A stretch of DNA of 64,000 bases from an uncultured Caulobacteraceae bacterium (lineage in GTDB: Bacteria; Pseudomonadota; Alphaproteobacteria; Caulobacterales; Caulobacteraceae). Both the position numbers and the translations under genes were made by a program. The notes under the pieces are model-generated. The model was not told the DNA's origin. It saw nothing but the letters and a program-made list of their open reading frames with translations, and made no database searches. Below, in pieces: positions 1-10,580 of the stretch (its first letter is position 1; each line of letters begins with the position of its first letter). The stretch spans positions 248,001 through 312,000 of the forward strand of contig CAKZPF010000003.1 in NCBI GenBank assembly GCA_937138625.1, in the 5' to 3' direction.

Positions 1-90
1 CATGAGGAAGAGTTCAAGCATGTCTATGCAATACCGTCAGTGCCCTCTCAGGGCTTAGTCGGCTCCTCCTTCTGCCTCGGTGCAACAGGT

Positions 91-1392
91 TCACACCAAC
101 AACCGCATCGGGTTTTCGATCATGCCTTTGAAAACCGAAATCCACTCGGCCCCGACCGAGCCATCCACCACACGGTGGTCACAGGTCAGGGTCACGGTCA
201 TGACGGTGGCGATGGCCAGCGCATCATCCTTGACGACAGGGCGTTTTTCCCCGGCACCCACCGACAGGATCAGGCCCTGGGGCTCGTTCAAGATCGAACC
301 AAAAGCCTTGATACCAAACATGCCGAGGTTCGAAAGCGAGAAGGTGCCGCCCTGATACTCCTCGGGCGCCAATTTGCGATCCCGAGCCTTTTGGGCCAGG
401 GTTTTCATTTCCTGGGAAATGCTGGTCAGGGACTTGTTTTCCGCCTGGCGAATGACCGGGGTGATCAAGCCGCCTTCGATGGCCACAGCAACCGCGATAT
501 CTGCGTGTTTGTGCTTCAGGATCGCGTCGGGCGTATAGCTGGCGTTGGCGTCAGGCACGGCCTTCAGCGCCAAGGCCGAAGCCTTGATCAGCAGGTCATT
601 GACCGAGAGTTTATAGGCCCCCTCGCCTTCGGGGCTCGCGCCATTGATTTCGGCCCGCAGCTTCAACAGTTTATCGAGCTCGATATCCACCATCAACGGG
701 AAGTGTGGCACATCACGGAAGCTCGCGGTCAAGCGGCTGGCGATGGTGCGGCGCATGCCATCCAGCGGCACGGTGTCGTAGCTGTCTTCCGTATAGGGCA
801 AAGGACCCGAGGCCACAGGCGCCGGTGCCGACACTTGGGCCGCCGCGGTTTGGGATTTGCCGGCGGCGGCTTCGATGTCGCGTTTGATGATGCGCCCACG
901 GGGGCCGGAGCCCTTGATCGAATAAATGTCCACATTGTGGGCCGCTGCCAAACGCCGCGCCAACGGCGAGGCAAAGACACGGTCGCCCTGGGGCACATTC
1001 AAGGATTGTCCACCCCCAGTGCCACCAGCCATGGCCAATTGCGGCTGAGGGGCCGGGGTATCGGCTTTGCGGCTTGCTTCGGCAGGCTGATCGTTCGATG
1101 AGGTCGAAGCGGCCTCCGGGCTAGAGACACTCAGGCTGCTGGGGTCCTCGCCCTCTTCGGCCAAAATGGCGATGGGGGCATTGACCTTCACGCCCTGGGT
1201 GCCCGCTTCCACCAAGATTTTGCCCACCGTGCCTTCGTCGACGGCTTCGACTTCCATGGTGGCCTTATCGGTTTCGATCTCGGCGATGACCTGACCGGCC
1301 TCGACAGTGTCGCCCTCTTTCACATGCCATTTGGCCAAGGTGCCCTCTTCCATGGTTGGGCTCAGCGCTGGCATCAGTACATCAATCGACAT
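91..1392 (-). CDS. pdhC: Pyruvate dehydrogenase E2, dihydrolipoyl acetyltransferase
   Basis: This is the core enzyme of the cytosolic pyruvate dehydrogenase complex; it moves the acetyl group from E1 to CoA. The 433-residue protein has one N-terminal lipoyl domain (about 1-80, lipoyl Lys43 in [10 protein letters not shown]), an Ala/Pro-rich linker, the E1/E3-binding domain (about 140-175, with ASPLARRLA and GPRGRI), and the acetyltransferase domain ending in DHRVVDG with catalytic His406 and Asp410. It is the last gene of pdhA-pdhB-pdhC, 163 bases after pdhB. Its lipoyl domain is almost identical to that of pdhB, which suggests recent duplication or gene conversion. The E3 gene (lpd) often found next to it is not in the window. 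Confidence 0.97.
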   Translation of the reverse strand: MSIDVLMPALSPTMEEGTLAKWHVKEGDTVEAGQVIAEIETDKATMEVEAVDEGTVGKILVEAGTQGVKVNAPIAILAEEGEDPSSLSVSSPEAASTSSNDQPAEASRKADTPAPQPQLAMAGGTGGGQSLNVPQGDRVFASPLARRLAAAHNVDIYSIKGSGPRGRIIKRDIEAAAGKSQTAAAQVSAPAPVASGPLPYTEDSYDTVPLDGMRRTIASRLTASFRDVPHFPLMVDIELDKLLKLRAEINGASPEGEGAYKLSVNDLLIKASALALKAVPDANASYTPDAILKHKHADIAVAVAIEGGLITPVIRQAENKSLTSISQEMKTLAQKARDRKLAPEEYQGGTFSLSNLGMFGIKAFGSILNEPQGLILSVGAGEKRPVVKDDALAIATVMTVTLTCDHRVVDGSVGAEWISVFKGMIENPMRLLV

Positions 1393-1403
1393 TTATCTTC
1401 TCC

Positions 1404-1430
1404 CCGTCATCCCGGACCCCGATCCGGACT
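1404..1430. repeat. Palindromic intergenic repeat between pdhB and pdhC
   Basis: The segment contains GTCATCCCGG and the inverted arms CCGGA and TCCGG around a six-base centre. From memory, GTCATCCCGGA...TCCGG palindromes are a common dispersed intergenic repeat of Alphaproteobacteria. It lies in the 163-base gap between pdhB and pdhC, where it could also form an mRNA hairpin. The rest of that gap holds a short dyad (GTCCA near 1470, TGGAC near 1481) and no gene. Confidence 0.5.
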
Positions 1431-1555
1431 CCAACGCCCACATTTTGGTGTGAGCAAGTGAATTTGATTTGTCCACGCATATGGACAGCATAGCCCCCGT
1501 GATCTGTCGGCCTAAGGACACGCACCCCCCGAGACCACAACAGATATGGGCAAAA

Positions 1556-2944
1556 CTAGACATAGCACACGGCCTTGGCGGCGCTGATGACATCCTCGAC
1601 CGATGGCAAGGACAAGGCCTCGAGATTGGCCGCATAGGGCAGCGGGCAATCTTGTTGGTGCACACGGGTGGGGGGCGCATCAAGATAATCAAAGGCCTCT
1701 TTGGTCACGAGGGCCGAAATCTCAGCGCCCACACCCATTGGACCCCAGCCTTCCTCGACAGTGACCACACGGTTGGTTTTCTTCACCGAGCTCAAAATCG
1801 TCGCGGTGTCCAGCGGGCGCAAGGTGCGCAGATCCACAACCTCGGCAGAGATGCCATCAGCGGCCAGTTTTTCAGCGGCCTCAAGGGCATGGCCCACCAT
1901 CCGGCTGTAGGCCACGATGGTCACATCCGTGCCCTCGCGCCGCACCTTGGCTTTGCCGATGGGCACGACCCAGTCTTCGACCTCGGGGATTTCGAACTCG
2001 TGGCCGTACATCATTTCATGCTCGAGGAAGACCACAGGGTTCGGATCGCGAATGGCGGCTTTCAACAAGCCCTTGGCATCCGCCGCATCATACGGCGAGA
2101 CCACCTTCAGGCCCGGCACATGGGCATACCAGGCCGCATAATCTTGGCTATGCTGAGCCGCCACACGCGACGCCGCGCCGTTGGGCCCACGGAACACGAT
2201 GGGGGCCCCCATCTGCCCACCCGCCATATAAAGCGTTTTGGCCGCCGAGTTGATGATTTGGTCAATGGCCTGCATGGCAAAGTTAAAGGTCATGAACTCG
2301 ACGATGGGGCGCAAGCCCGCCATGGCCGCGCCCACACCCAGACCGGCAAAGCCATGCTCGGTAATCGGAGTGTCAATCACACGGCGGTCGCCGAACTCCT
2401 GCAACAGTTCGCGGCTGACTTTATAGGCGCCTTGGTATTCGGCAACCTCCTCGCCCATCAGGAACACATCGTCGTCACGGCGCATTTCCTCGGCCATGGC
2501 ATCGCGCAGGGCATCGCGCACAGTGATGGTGCGCATGCTGGTGCCGGCGGGAATGTCGGGATCCTGGGCCTCGACCTGGTGCACGTGGGCCGGTGTGGGG
2601 GCGTCTTGTGGCTCAGTTGTGCTGCTTTGCGCAGTGCTCTCGGGTGTTGGCTCGCTGGCTTCGGACGCGCCACTGCTGGCCTCCACGGCGCTGGGGTCTT
2701 CACCCTCCTCGGCCAGGACGGCGATGGGGGTGTTCACCTTCACGCCCTGGGTGCCCGCTTCCACCAAGATTTTGCCCACCGTGCCTTCGTCGACGGCTTC
2801 GACTTCCATGGTGGCCTTATCAGTTTCAATCTCGGCGATCACTTGACCGGCTTCGACGGTGTCGCCCTCTTTCACGTGCCATTTGGCCAGGGTGCCCTCT
2901 TCCATGGTTGGGCTCAGGGCCGGCATTAAAATATCTGTGCTCAT
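1556..2944 (-). CDS. pdhB: Pyruvate dehydrogenase E1 beta subunit with N-terminal lipoyl domain
   Basis: The beta subunit of the thiamine-diphosphate-dependent pyruvate decarboxylase works with PdhA. Residues 1-80 are a lipoyl domain (Lys43) fused through an Ala/Ser/Glu-rich linker to the transketolase-type E1-beta domain, which starts near residue 135 ([16 protein letters not shown]) and includes [14 protein letters not shown] and the C-terminal fold ([12 protein letters not shown]). The 462-residue length is explained by the lipoyl fusion, a known trait of alphaproteobacterial PdhB. It lies 27 bases after pdhA in the same operon. The lipoyl module differs from that of PdhC at only about four of the first 85 residues. 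Confidence 0.97.
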   Translation of the reverse strand: MSTDILMPALSPTMEEGTLAKWHVKEGDTVEAGQVIAEIETDKATMEVEAVDEGTVGKILVEAGTQGVKVNTPIAVLAEEGEDPSAVEASSGASEASEPTPESTAQSSTTEPQDAPTPAHVHQVEAQDPDIPAGTSMRTITVRDALRDAMAEEMRRDDDVFLMGEEVAEYQGAYKVSRELLQEFGDRRVIDTPITEHGFAGLGVGAAMAGLRPIVEFMTFNFAMQAIDQIINSAAKTLYMAGGQMGAPIVFRGPNGAASRVAAQHSQDYAAWYAHVPGLKVVSPYDAADAKGLLKAAIRDPNPVVFLEHEMMYGHEFEIPEVEDWVVPIGKAKVRREGTDVTIVAYSRMVGHALEAAEKLAADGISAEVVDLRTLRPLDTATILSSVKKTNRVVTVEEGWGPMGVGAEISALVTKEAFDYLDAPPTRVHQQDCPLPYAANLEALSLPSVEDVISAAKAVCYV

Positions 2945-2971
2945 CTTTTGCGCCTCGTGATCTCAACCAGA

Positions 2972-3955
2972 TTACAAATACACATCCGTCATCAATTCTG
3001 ACGGATCGGGTTCGGGGCTGGTTTTGGCAAATTCAACGGCATCCTTGACGATGGCCTTGATCTCGTCGTCAATGGCCTTGACCTCGTCGTCTTTGACGCC
3101 CGCGTCTTTCATATAGCCTTTGACCTTTTCAATTGCGTCGCCCTTCTTGATATCGTCAACCTCGTCTTTGGTGCGGTATTTGGCGGGATCCGACATGGAA
3201 TGACCGCGATAGCGATAGGTTTTCATCTCAAGGATATAAGGCCCTTTGCCCTCGCGCGCATGCTTGACGGCCTTTTTGCCCGCCTCGATCACCGCCAAAA
3301 CATCCATGCCATCCACAGCCTCGCCAGGGATGTTGAACGACAAGCCGCGCTTGTAAAGCTCAACCTCGGCCGATGACCGCTTCACGGACGTGCCCATGGC
3401 GTACTGATTGTTTTCGATCAGATAGACAACCGGCAGTTTCCACAACGAGGCCATGTTGAAACTCTCATAGACCTGGCCTTGGTTCGCCGCCCCATCACCA
3501 AAATAAGTCAAACTGACACGGTCATTGCCACGGTAATGATTGGCAAAGCCAAGACCCGTGCCCAACGACACCTGCGCCCCCACGATGCCGTGACCACCAT
3601 AAAAACCGGCCTCTTTCGAGAACATATGCATCGAGCCACCCTTGCCCTTGGATGAGCCACCGATACGGCCGGTCAGCTCGGCCATGACCTCTTTGGGGTC
3701 CATGCCGGTGGCCAGCATATGGCCGTGATCACGATAGCCTGTGATAACCTGATCGCCGTCGTCGATACAGGCCTGCATACCGACACAGACGGCCTCCTGG
3801 CCGATATACAAATGGCAAAAGCCACCAATCAGGCCCATGCCATACAGCTGGCCCGCGCGCTCTTCAAAGCGGCGGATCAGCACCATTTGACGATACAGGT
3901 CCTTCAGCAAATCCCCCGACGCTTTCGAGGATGCAGATGTCGATTTTGGGCTCAT
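2972..3955 (-). CDS. pdhA: Pyruvate dehydrogenase E1 alpha subunit
   Basis: This subunit binds thiamine diphosphate and decarboxylates pyruvate as the first step of the PDH complex. The 327-residue protein shows MVLIRRFEERAGQLYGMG near the N terminus, the ThDP/Mg motif GDGAANQGQVYESFNMA...ENNQYAMGTS, and RYRGHSMSDPAKYRT, which corresponds to the E1-alpha phosphorylation-loop region. The length is normal for the bacterial alpha subunit of a split E1. It is the first gene of the operon; GAGGGAG lies just before the ATG. The upstream region (3956-4133) is shared divergently with an orphan gene. Confidence 0.97.
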   Translation of the reverse strand: MSPKSTSASSKASGDLLKDLYRQMVLIRRFEERAGQLYGMGLIGGFCHLYIGQEAVCVGMQACIDDGDQVITGYRDHGHMLATGMDPKEVMAELTGRIGGSSKGKGGSMHMFSKEAGFYGGHGIVGAQVSLGTGLGFANHYRGNDRVSLTYFGDGAANQGQVYESFNMASLWKLPVVYLIENNQYAMGTSVKRSSAEVELYKRGLSFNIPGEAVDGMDVLAVIEAGKKAVKHAREGKGPYILEMKTYRYRGHSMSDPAKYRTKDEVDDIKKGDAIEKVKGYMKDAGVKDDEVKAIDDEIKAIVKDAVEFAKTSPEPDPSELMTDVYL

Positions 3956-4068
3956 GGAACTCCCTCATACACGTGTTCAGCCTGCTTATAAGACGCATTT
4001 GCCGTTTCGCCCAGGGGGGCCGTGCATTTTTTTATGGGACCTGTGCGCAACACACGCCATTCACTTAC

Positions 4069-4097
4069 TTGACACACATTCGCACAAAGTGTATCGC
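4069..4097 (+). promoter_or_regulatory. Putative promoter of the first orphan gene island
   Basis: TTGACA at 4069-4074 matches the -35 consensus exactly. A 17-base spacer leads to TATCGC at 4092-4097, a weaker -10. A Shine-Dalgarno sequence (TAAGGAG, near 4121) and the ATG at 4134 follow. This supports transcription of 4134-5387 as a unit of its own, separate from the minus-strand pdh operon. Confidence 0.45.
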
Positions 4098-4133
4098 ATT
4101 TTAAGGTTTACAGATAATTCTAAGGAGCTTTTT

Positions 4134-4553
4134 ATGACTCATCCCGTTGTTCAGGATATCGCAGCTAAAATTTTGGTCATGGCCAATTACATGGATGGCA
4201 AATTGGACAGCGGCACCCACCACAAAAATATCGAGAGCGTCATGACGTTTATTGACGAGCTGGATGGTGCAAAGAATGGTTTTATTGATGCCCACACCCT
4301 TGTTGATGCCTGCGCCAATGGCAAGTTCGAAGACATGATTTATGACCACCTTCAACACTACGCAAACGGCGGCCCCATTCCCAGCAAAGACGATCTCAGC
4401 ATTGTTTCAATGGGATGTGATAATCCGCAAAACCCCCTGTTGAAAGTGCAAGATGGCCATGGCTTTGAAATCAGCACCCTGCAAAGGGCCGTTGATGAGA
4501 TTCTGATGGGTCTACAAAAAATCAATCCCCCCAGCCCTGGACAACAGCATTAA
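4134..4553 (+). CDS. Orphan small protein, family A member 1 (EF-hand-like)
   Basis: I do not recognise a named family. The 139-residue protein shares a pattern with the next two genes: an N-terminal helix (IAAKILVMANYMDGKL), then a loop with a degenerate calcium-site look (LDGAKNGFIDAHTLVDA), then NGKF, and a C-terminal helix (ISTLQRAVDEIL). There is no signal peptide or membrane segment. The start at 4134 is chosen because TAAGGAG lies at the right distance before it; an upstream in-frame start at 3954 would lack this. The base composition is visibly more AT-rich than in the flanking housekeeping genes. Function unknown; calcium binding is only an inference. Confidence 0.75.
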   Translation: MTHPVVQDIAAKILVMANYMDGKLDSGTHHKNIESVMTFIDELDGAKNGFIDAHTLVDACANGKFEDMIYDHLQHYANGGPIPSKDDLSIVSMGCDNPQNPLLKVQDGHGFEISTLQRAVDEILMGLQKINPPSPGQQH

Positions 4554-4571
4554 GCCCCTGACCAATAGGTT

Positions 4572-4994
4572 ATGATGAATACCAATATTCGACAGACTCA
4601 TATCGCCCATACTTTGATTGATATTGCGGATGCCTTGGATGGTTCATTTGCCCGTGTGGTTGACCCCGCCATATTCACCAAACTTCTGAACCATGTGGAC
4701 CGGCTGGATAATACAGGGCGTCAAGTGGTTGGAGATGGCCAAATCGACCTTTTCGAAGTGCGCCAAGCCGCCAGCATCAACCAGTTCTCCGCCGATTATA
4801 TTGCTGCCTGCTATACAGATGTGGCCGCAGACCCCGACGCGCTGGCGATGATTCAAGTGTATGAACGCGACCTAAAATTCCTGATACCCCAACCCAGTGG
4901 GCAAGCACCAGAGCATATTTCCGAGTCCTTTGTTCGCAACATCGCCAATGACCTGGTGGACAAAAACCGGCTAACCTTCAAATCTCAATATTAA
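4572..4994 (+). CDS. Orphan small protein, family A member 2 (EF-hand-like)
   Basis: A 140-residue protein 18 bases after member 1. It repeats the same layout: IAHTLIDIADALDGSF, then VDRLDNTGRQVVGDGQIDLF, where GDGQIDLFE resembles the second half of an EF-hand loop with an insertion before it, then NQFSA, and a C-terminal ISESFVRNIANDLVDK segment that aligns with member 3. It has no signal peptide or transmembrane segment. The genes are probably co-transcribed. No function can be assigned; the resemblance to a calcium site is a pattern, not proof. Confidence 0.72.
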   Translation: MMNTNIRQTHIAHTLIDIADALDGSFARVVDPAIFTKLLNHVDRLDNTGRQVVGDGQIDLFEVRQAASINQFSADYIAACYTDVAADPDALAMIQVYERDLKFLIPQPSGQAPEHISESFVRNIANDLVDKNRLTFKSQY

Positions 4995-5024
4995 TCTTTT
5001 GTCCAAACCGAAAGACACACACTC

Positions 5025-5387
5025 ATGCCCCCTACAAATGATATTTCCTTGACCCTTTATATGATGGCCGATGCTATGGATGGCGATATCTCCAATCATA
5101 ATGCCACCCCTGAAGCTTTGAGCCATTTTATCAACATGGCTGACCGTCTGGACAACCCCCAAGGTCAAGAAACAGGCGATGGCTATGTGAATGTGGCTAA
5201 GTTTTATGAGGCTTGCGTCAATGGCACCTTCAGCGCCAGCGTGGATAACCCCAGCGCCCAGCATTGGATCTATAATCTCGAAGGATTTATCGAGCATTTC
5301 CACGAAAATTATGCAGGCCAAACCGATGTAAAGCTAAGCGAGCAGAATATTCGTAGCGATATCCAAGGATATCTAGCCGAGCGCTAG
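5025..5387 (+). CDS. Orphan small protein, family A member 3 (EF-hand-like)
   Basis: A 120-residue protein 30 bases after member 2. It aligns with its neighbours through ISLTLYMMADAMDGDI, MADRLDNPQGQETGDGYVN, EACVNGTFSAS and a C-terminal LSEQNIRSDIQGYLAER. The GDGYVN part resembles an EF-hand loop end preceded by an insert. It carries no signal peptide. Its TAG stop shares bases with the TAG stop of the convergent ftsB gene (CTAG at 5384-5387), so there is no room for a terminator between them. Function unknown. Confidence 0.72.
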   Translation: MPPTNDISLTLYMMADAMDGDISNHNATPEALSHFINMADRLDNPQGQETGDGYVNVAKFYEACVNGTFSASVDNPSAQHWIYNLEGFIEHFHENYAGQTDVKLSEQNIRSDIQGYLAER

Positions 5388-5707
5388 CTCTCGTAAGCGC
5401 TGAGCTGAATGACAACTTCGTCGGGGTGTACATACCCCAGCAGGACGCGCGCGCGCTCATCGACCAAATCCATGTCCAACTGTCGCGGACTGAGGGCATC
5501 AGCGCGCGACTGCAAACGATCGCGCTCCTGAGATACAAATTCAAGATTTCGCTCTAGAGATTTGATTTCACTGTTGTATGACAGCCAGTTCAGGACGCCC
5601 TGTTCACCGGTCAGCATATGAAAAGCAAAATAGAAAATCGCCACGCTCAGCAACACTGTGGGCCAATACGGTCGATATCGAGAGATCACGGACACAAACA
5701 CACACAA
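5384..5707 (-). CDS. ftsB: Septum formation initiator FtsB/DivIC family
   Basis: A small bitopic division protein expected to join FtsL and FtsQ at the septum. It has one transmembrane helix near the N terminus (WPTVLLSVAIFYFAFHML) followed by a coiled coil (EIKSLERNLEFVSQERDRLQSRADALS) and a short periplasmic tail. The position between eno and pdhA is typical of Alphaproteobacteria. No ATG start is available: the longest form starts at TTG 5707, and GTG at 5701, 5695 or 5689 are alternatives. A 12-codon in-frame ORF beginning ATG at 5743 ends in TGA directly before the TTG. The start is therefore uncertain. Confidence 0.88.
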   Translation of the reverse strand: MCVFVSVISRYRPYWPTVLLSVAIFYFAFHMLTGEQGVLNWLSYNSEIKSLERNLEFVSQERDRLQSRADALSPRQLDMDLVDERARVLLGYVHPDEVVIQLSAYES

Positions 5708-5743
5708 TCAGTCTTGATCGCCCAATTTTTTGGGCACCCCCAT
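5708..5743 (-). other. Short leader ORF and hairpin abutting ftsB
   Basis: On the minus strand an ATG at 5743 opens a reading frame of 11 residues (MGVPKKLGDQD) closed by TGA at 5708-5710, and the next codon in the same frame is the TTG proposed as the ftsB start. Inside it lies a perfect hairpin GCCCAA-TTTT-TTGGGC (5720-5735). It could be a leader peptide, translational coupling, or chance. Confidence 0.3.
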
Positions 5744-5801
5744 TTCCTTGGGAACAGTGTGACAAGCGGGTCTTGACGAGGAGTTAAGGGTGATTCGTTT
5801 T

Positions 5802-6200
5802 TTACTGAAAATTGACCCTTGAGCTGCACATAGTCACGAAATCAATCATGACCCTCTGAGAGCACTCAACATAATGCGGGTCGGATAAATCCTGTGCCTG
5901 TGAATGGTCCGTGTTCCATTTAGCATTGTATTCTGCCCACTCTTCCTCAGTAGGTGCCGAACATGGACTGGTCAGATAAAGGGCCTCAGCCTCCGCAGCC
6001 ATTTGCCTATAGCGATCAACAAAATCTTGAGCCTCCTCGGTAAGGGGCGGCCTATCCCCATATGTTGGAGGCCTCACACCTTTCGGTTGGCTGGGCGCAA
6101 TCGCATCCAGCACGTCCTGCATGAATCTCTTCTGAATCTCAGACATGCCATAGCTGACCGAGTTATTTATTGTAGGTTTATCGTCATCAATTCTGGACAT
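5802..6200 (-). CDS. Orphan hypothetical protein between ftsB and eno
   Basis: I do not recognise this protein. From the ATG at 6200 it has 132 residues; a GTG at 6209 would add three. It is hydrophilic, rich in Glu, Gln and Ser, with a Pro-rich stretch (GVRPPTYGDRPPLTEE) and three cysteines in its second half. There is no signal peptide or transmembrane helix. No strong ribosome binding site precedes the start. It lies 45 bases upstream of eno on the same strand order (eno ends at 6245) and 94 bases from ftsB. Of the genes listed it is one of the less certain ones. Confidence 0.55.
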   Translation of the reverse strand: MSRIDDDKPTINNSVSYGMSEIQKRFMQDVLDAIAPSQPKGVRPPTYGDRPPLTEEAQDFVDRYRQMAAEAEALYLTSPCSAPTEEEWAEYNAKWNTDHSQAQDLSDPHYVECSQRVMIDFVTMCSSRVNFQ

Positions 6201-6244
6201 AGCAAGCACTTAAACGACAATGTGATGTGCAATAAGTATCACAG

Positions 6245-7637
<1,393 letters not shown>

Positions 7638-7652
7638 CCTTATATCAATAAG

Positions 7653-7673
7653 CCCTCTCCCATGGGGAGAGGG
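7653..7673. repeat. REP-like palindrome CCCTCTCCC-ATG-GGGAGAGGG
   Basis: A nine-base perfect stem with a three-base loop sits in the eno-rpmF intergenic gap, followed by TTGGGTGAGGGG. The same CCTCTCCC...GGGAGAGG core recurs at 63873-63891 between nuoF and nuoG. This is the pattern of a dispersed REP-type element. Confidence 0.6.
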
Positions 7674-7748
7674 TTGGGTGAGGGGTACGAACGCCCCCCT
7701 CTTCCAGCTTGAACCGCGCCAAGCCCTCCAGAGCCAGGAGAAAGAAAA

Positions 7749-7928
7749 TTAGTCCTGAGGCGGCAGAACCTGACGACCACGATACATGCCTGACTTCAGG
7801 TCAATGTGATGCGGGCGGCGCATCTCACCGCTGTCTTTGTCCTCGGTGTACGCGCTGGTGCTGAGCGCATCATGAGCCCGACGCATACCGCGACGCGACG
7901 GGGTGGTTTTTCTCTTGGGGACAGCCAT
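7749..7928 (-). CDS. rpmF: 50S ribosomal protein L32
   Basis: A 59-residue ribosomal protein, beginning [20 protein letters not shown] and continuing with [35 protein letters not shown] and LPPQD. This matches L32, including the basic N terminus and [15 protein letters not shown], close to the alphaproteobacterial [15 protein letters not shown]. It has no cysteines, so it is the zinc-free form. AAAGGATGAGG precedes the ATG. It lies upstream of eno on the same strand, separated from it by the repeats at 7523-7673. Confidence 0.97.
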   Translation of the reverse strand: MAVPKRKTTPSRRGMRRAHDALSTSAYTEDKDSGEMRRPHHIDLKSGMYRGRQVLPPQD

Positions 7929-8031
7929 GTCCTCATCCTTTGGTTAGAAACTTATACTTTAGCCCGCTCGCTTAGCGGAAATGACCGACAAAGACAAGAG
8001 GCCCGCGCCAAATTTTACCCGCACAAGCGAC

Positions 8032-8301
8032 TTAGCGCCCCACGTAATCCGCGCGAATATCACTCAGATCCGAGGCCCGGCCCTTTTTACCATCTTCATA
8101 CACCGCATCCGCCAGGAATTTGATCTCGGCCGGTGTGGTAAACCCGTTGCCATCCAAATCTTTGACATGCTGTGATGCTGTCCACAACAAGGTGCCAAAC
8201 ATGGCGTATTCCACAGGGCCATTGATCAGGCCATCATCGTCGCCAGCCACCATTTTTTCGGCTTTGCTGATCAAATTGTTCAATGCGTAGCTGTTGTCCA
8301 T
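8032..8301 (-). CDS. Small EF-hand protein
   Basis: An 89-residue protein with a textbook EF-hand loop, DLDGNGFTTPAE (about residues 48-59: Asp at positions 1 and 3, Asn at 5, Gly at 6, Glu at 12). A second, weaker loop lies earlier (AGDDDGLINGPVE). No signal peptide or membrane helix is present, so a cytosolic calcium-binding role is inferred. The start at 8301 is set by GGGAGGG seven bases upstream; a longer form from 8361 is unlikely. It sits between rpmF and pyrG. It may be a distant relative of the family A proteins at 4134-5387, but I could not show this. Confidence 0.78.
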   Translation of the reverse strand: MDNSYALNNLISKAEKMVAGDDDGLINGPVEYAMFGTLLWTASQHVKDLDGNGFTTPAEIKFLADAVYEDGKKGRASDLSDIRADYVGR

Positions 8302-8379
8302 CGTGTCCCTCCCAAAGACTGTGTTGAGACCATCATTACACAGATGCGGAACTGTCATCAAGAGCGTTGAGGCAGAGAC

Positions 8380-10469
<2,090 letters not shown>

Positions 10470-10530
10470 TGTAATCGCTTCCGAGTTAAGGTTGCTGGGG
10501 GTGTTAGCACGCCCTCCCGTTATCGAAAAG

Positions 10531-10547
10531 GGGGGAAGCCTTCCCCC
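10531..10547. terminator. Hairpin GGGGGAA-GCC-TTCCCCC between secG and the glycosyltransferase gene
   Basis: A seven-base GC-rich perfect stem with a three-base loop. Read on the minus strand it is followed by CTTTTCG, and on the plus strand by an A-rich run. It lies in a divergent intergenic region where no upstream gene needs termination, so it may be a relic of the arrangement before insertion, or part of a regulatory leader. Confidence 0.35.
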
Positions 10548-10580
10548 TGAGCCAAAAAAAACCACATTTCCCATGGTGTC

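Noticed and set aside
1..21. Possible start of a minus-strand gene (MLELFLM) at the left edge
   Set aside because: Only seven codons are inside the window and no convincing ribosome binding site precedes it.
40..1101. Long plus-strand reading frame opposite pdhC
   Set aside because: It is antisense to an intact E2 gene with clear motifs, is His/Gln/Arg-rich and has no domain; a codon-bias shadow.
1469..2929. 486-codon plus-strand frame opposite pdhB
   Set aside because: Shadow of pdhB; its low-complexity His/Gly-rich product matches nothing.
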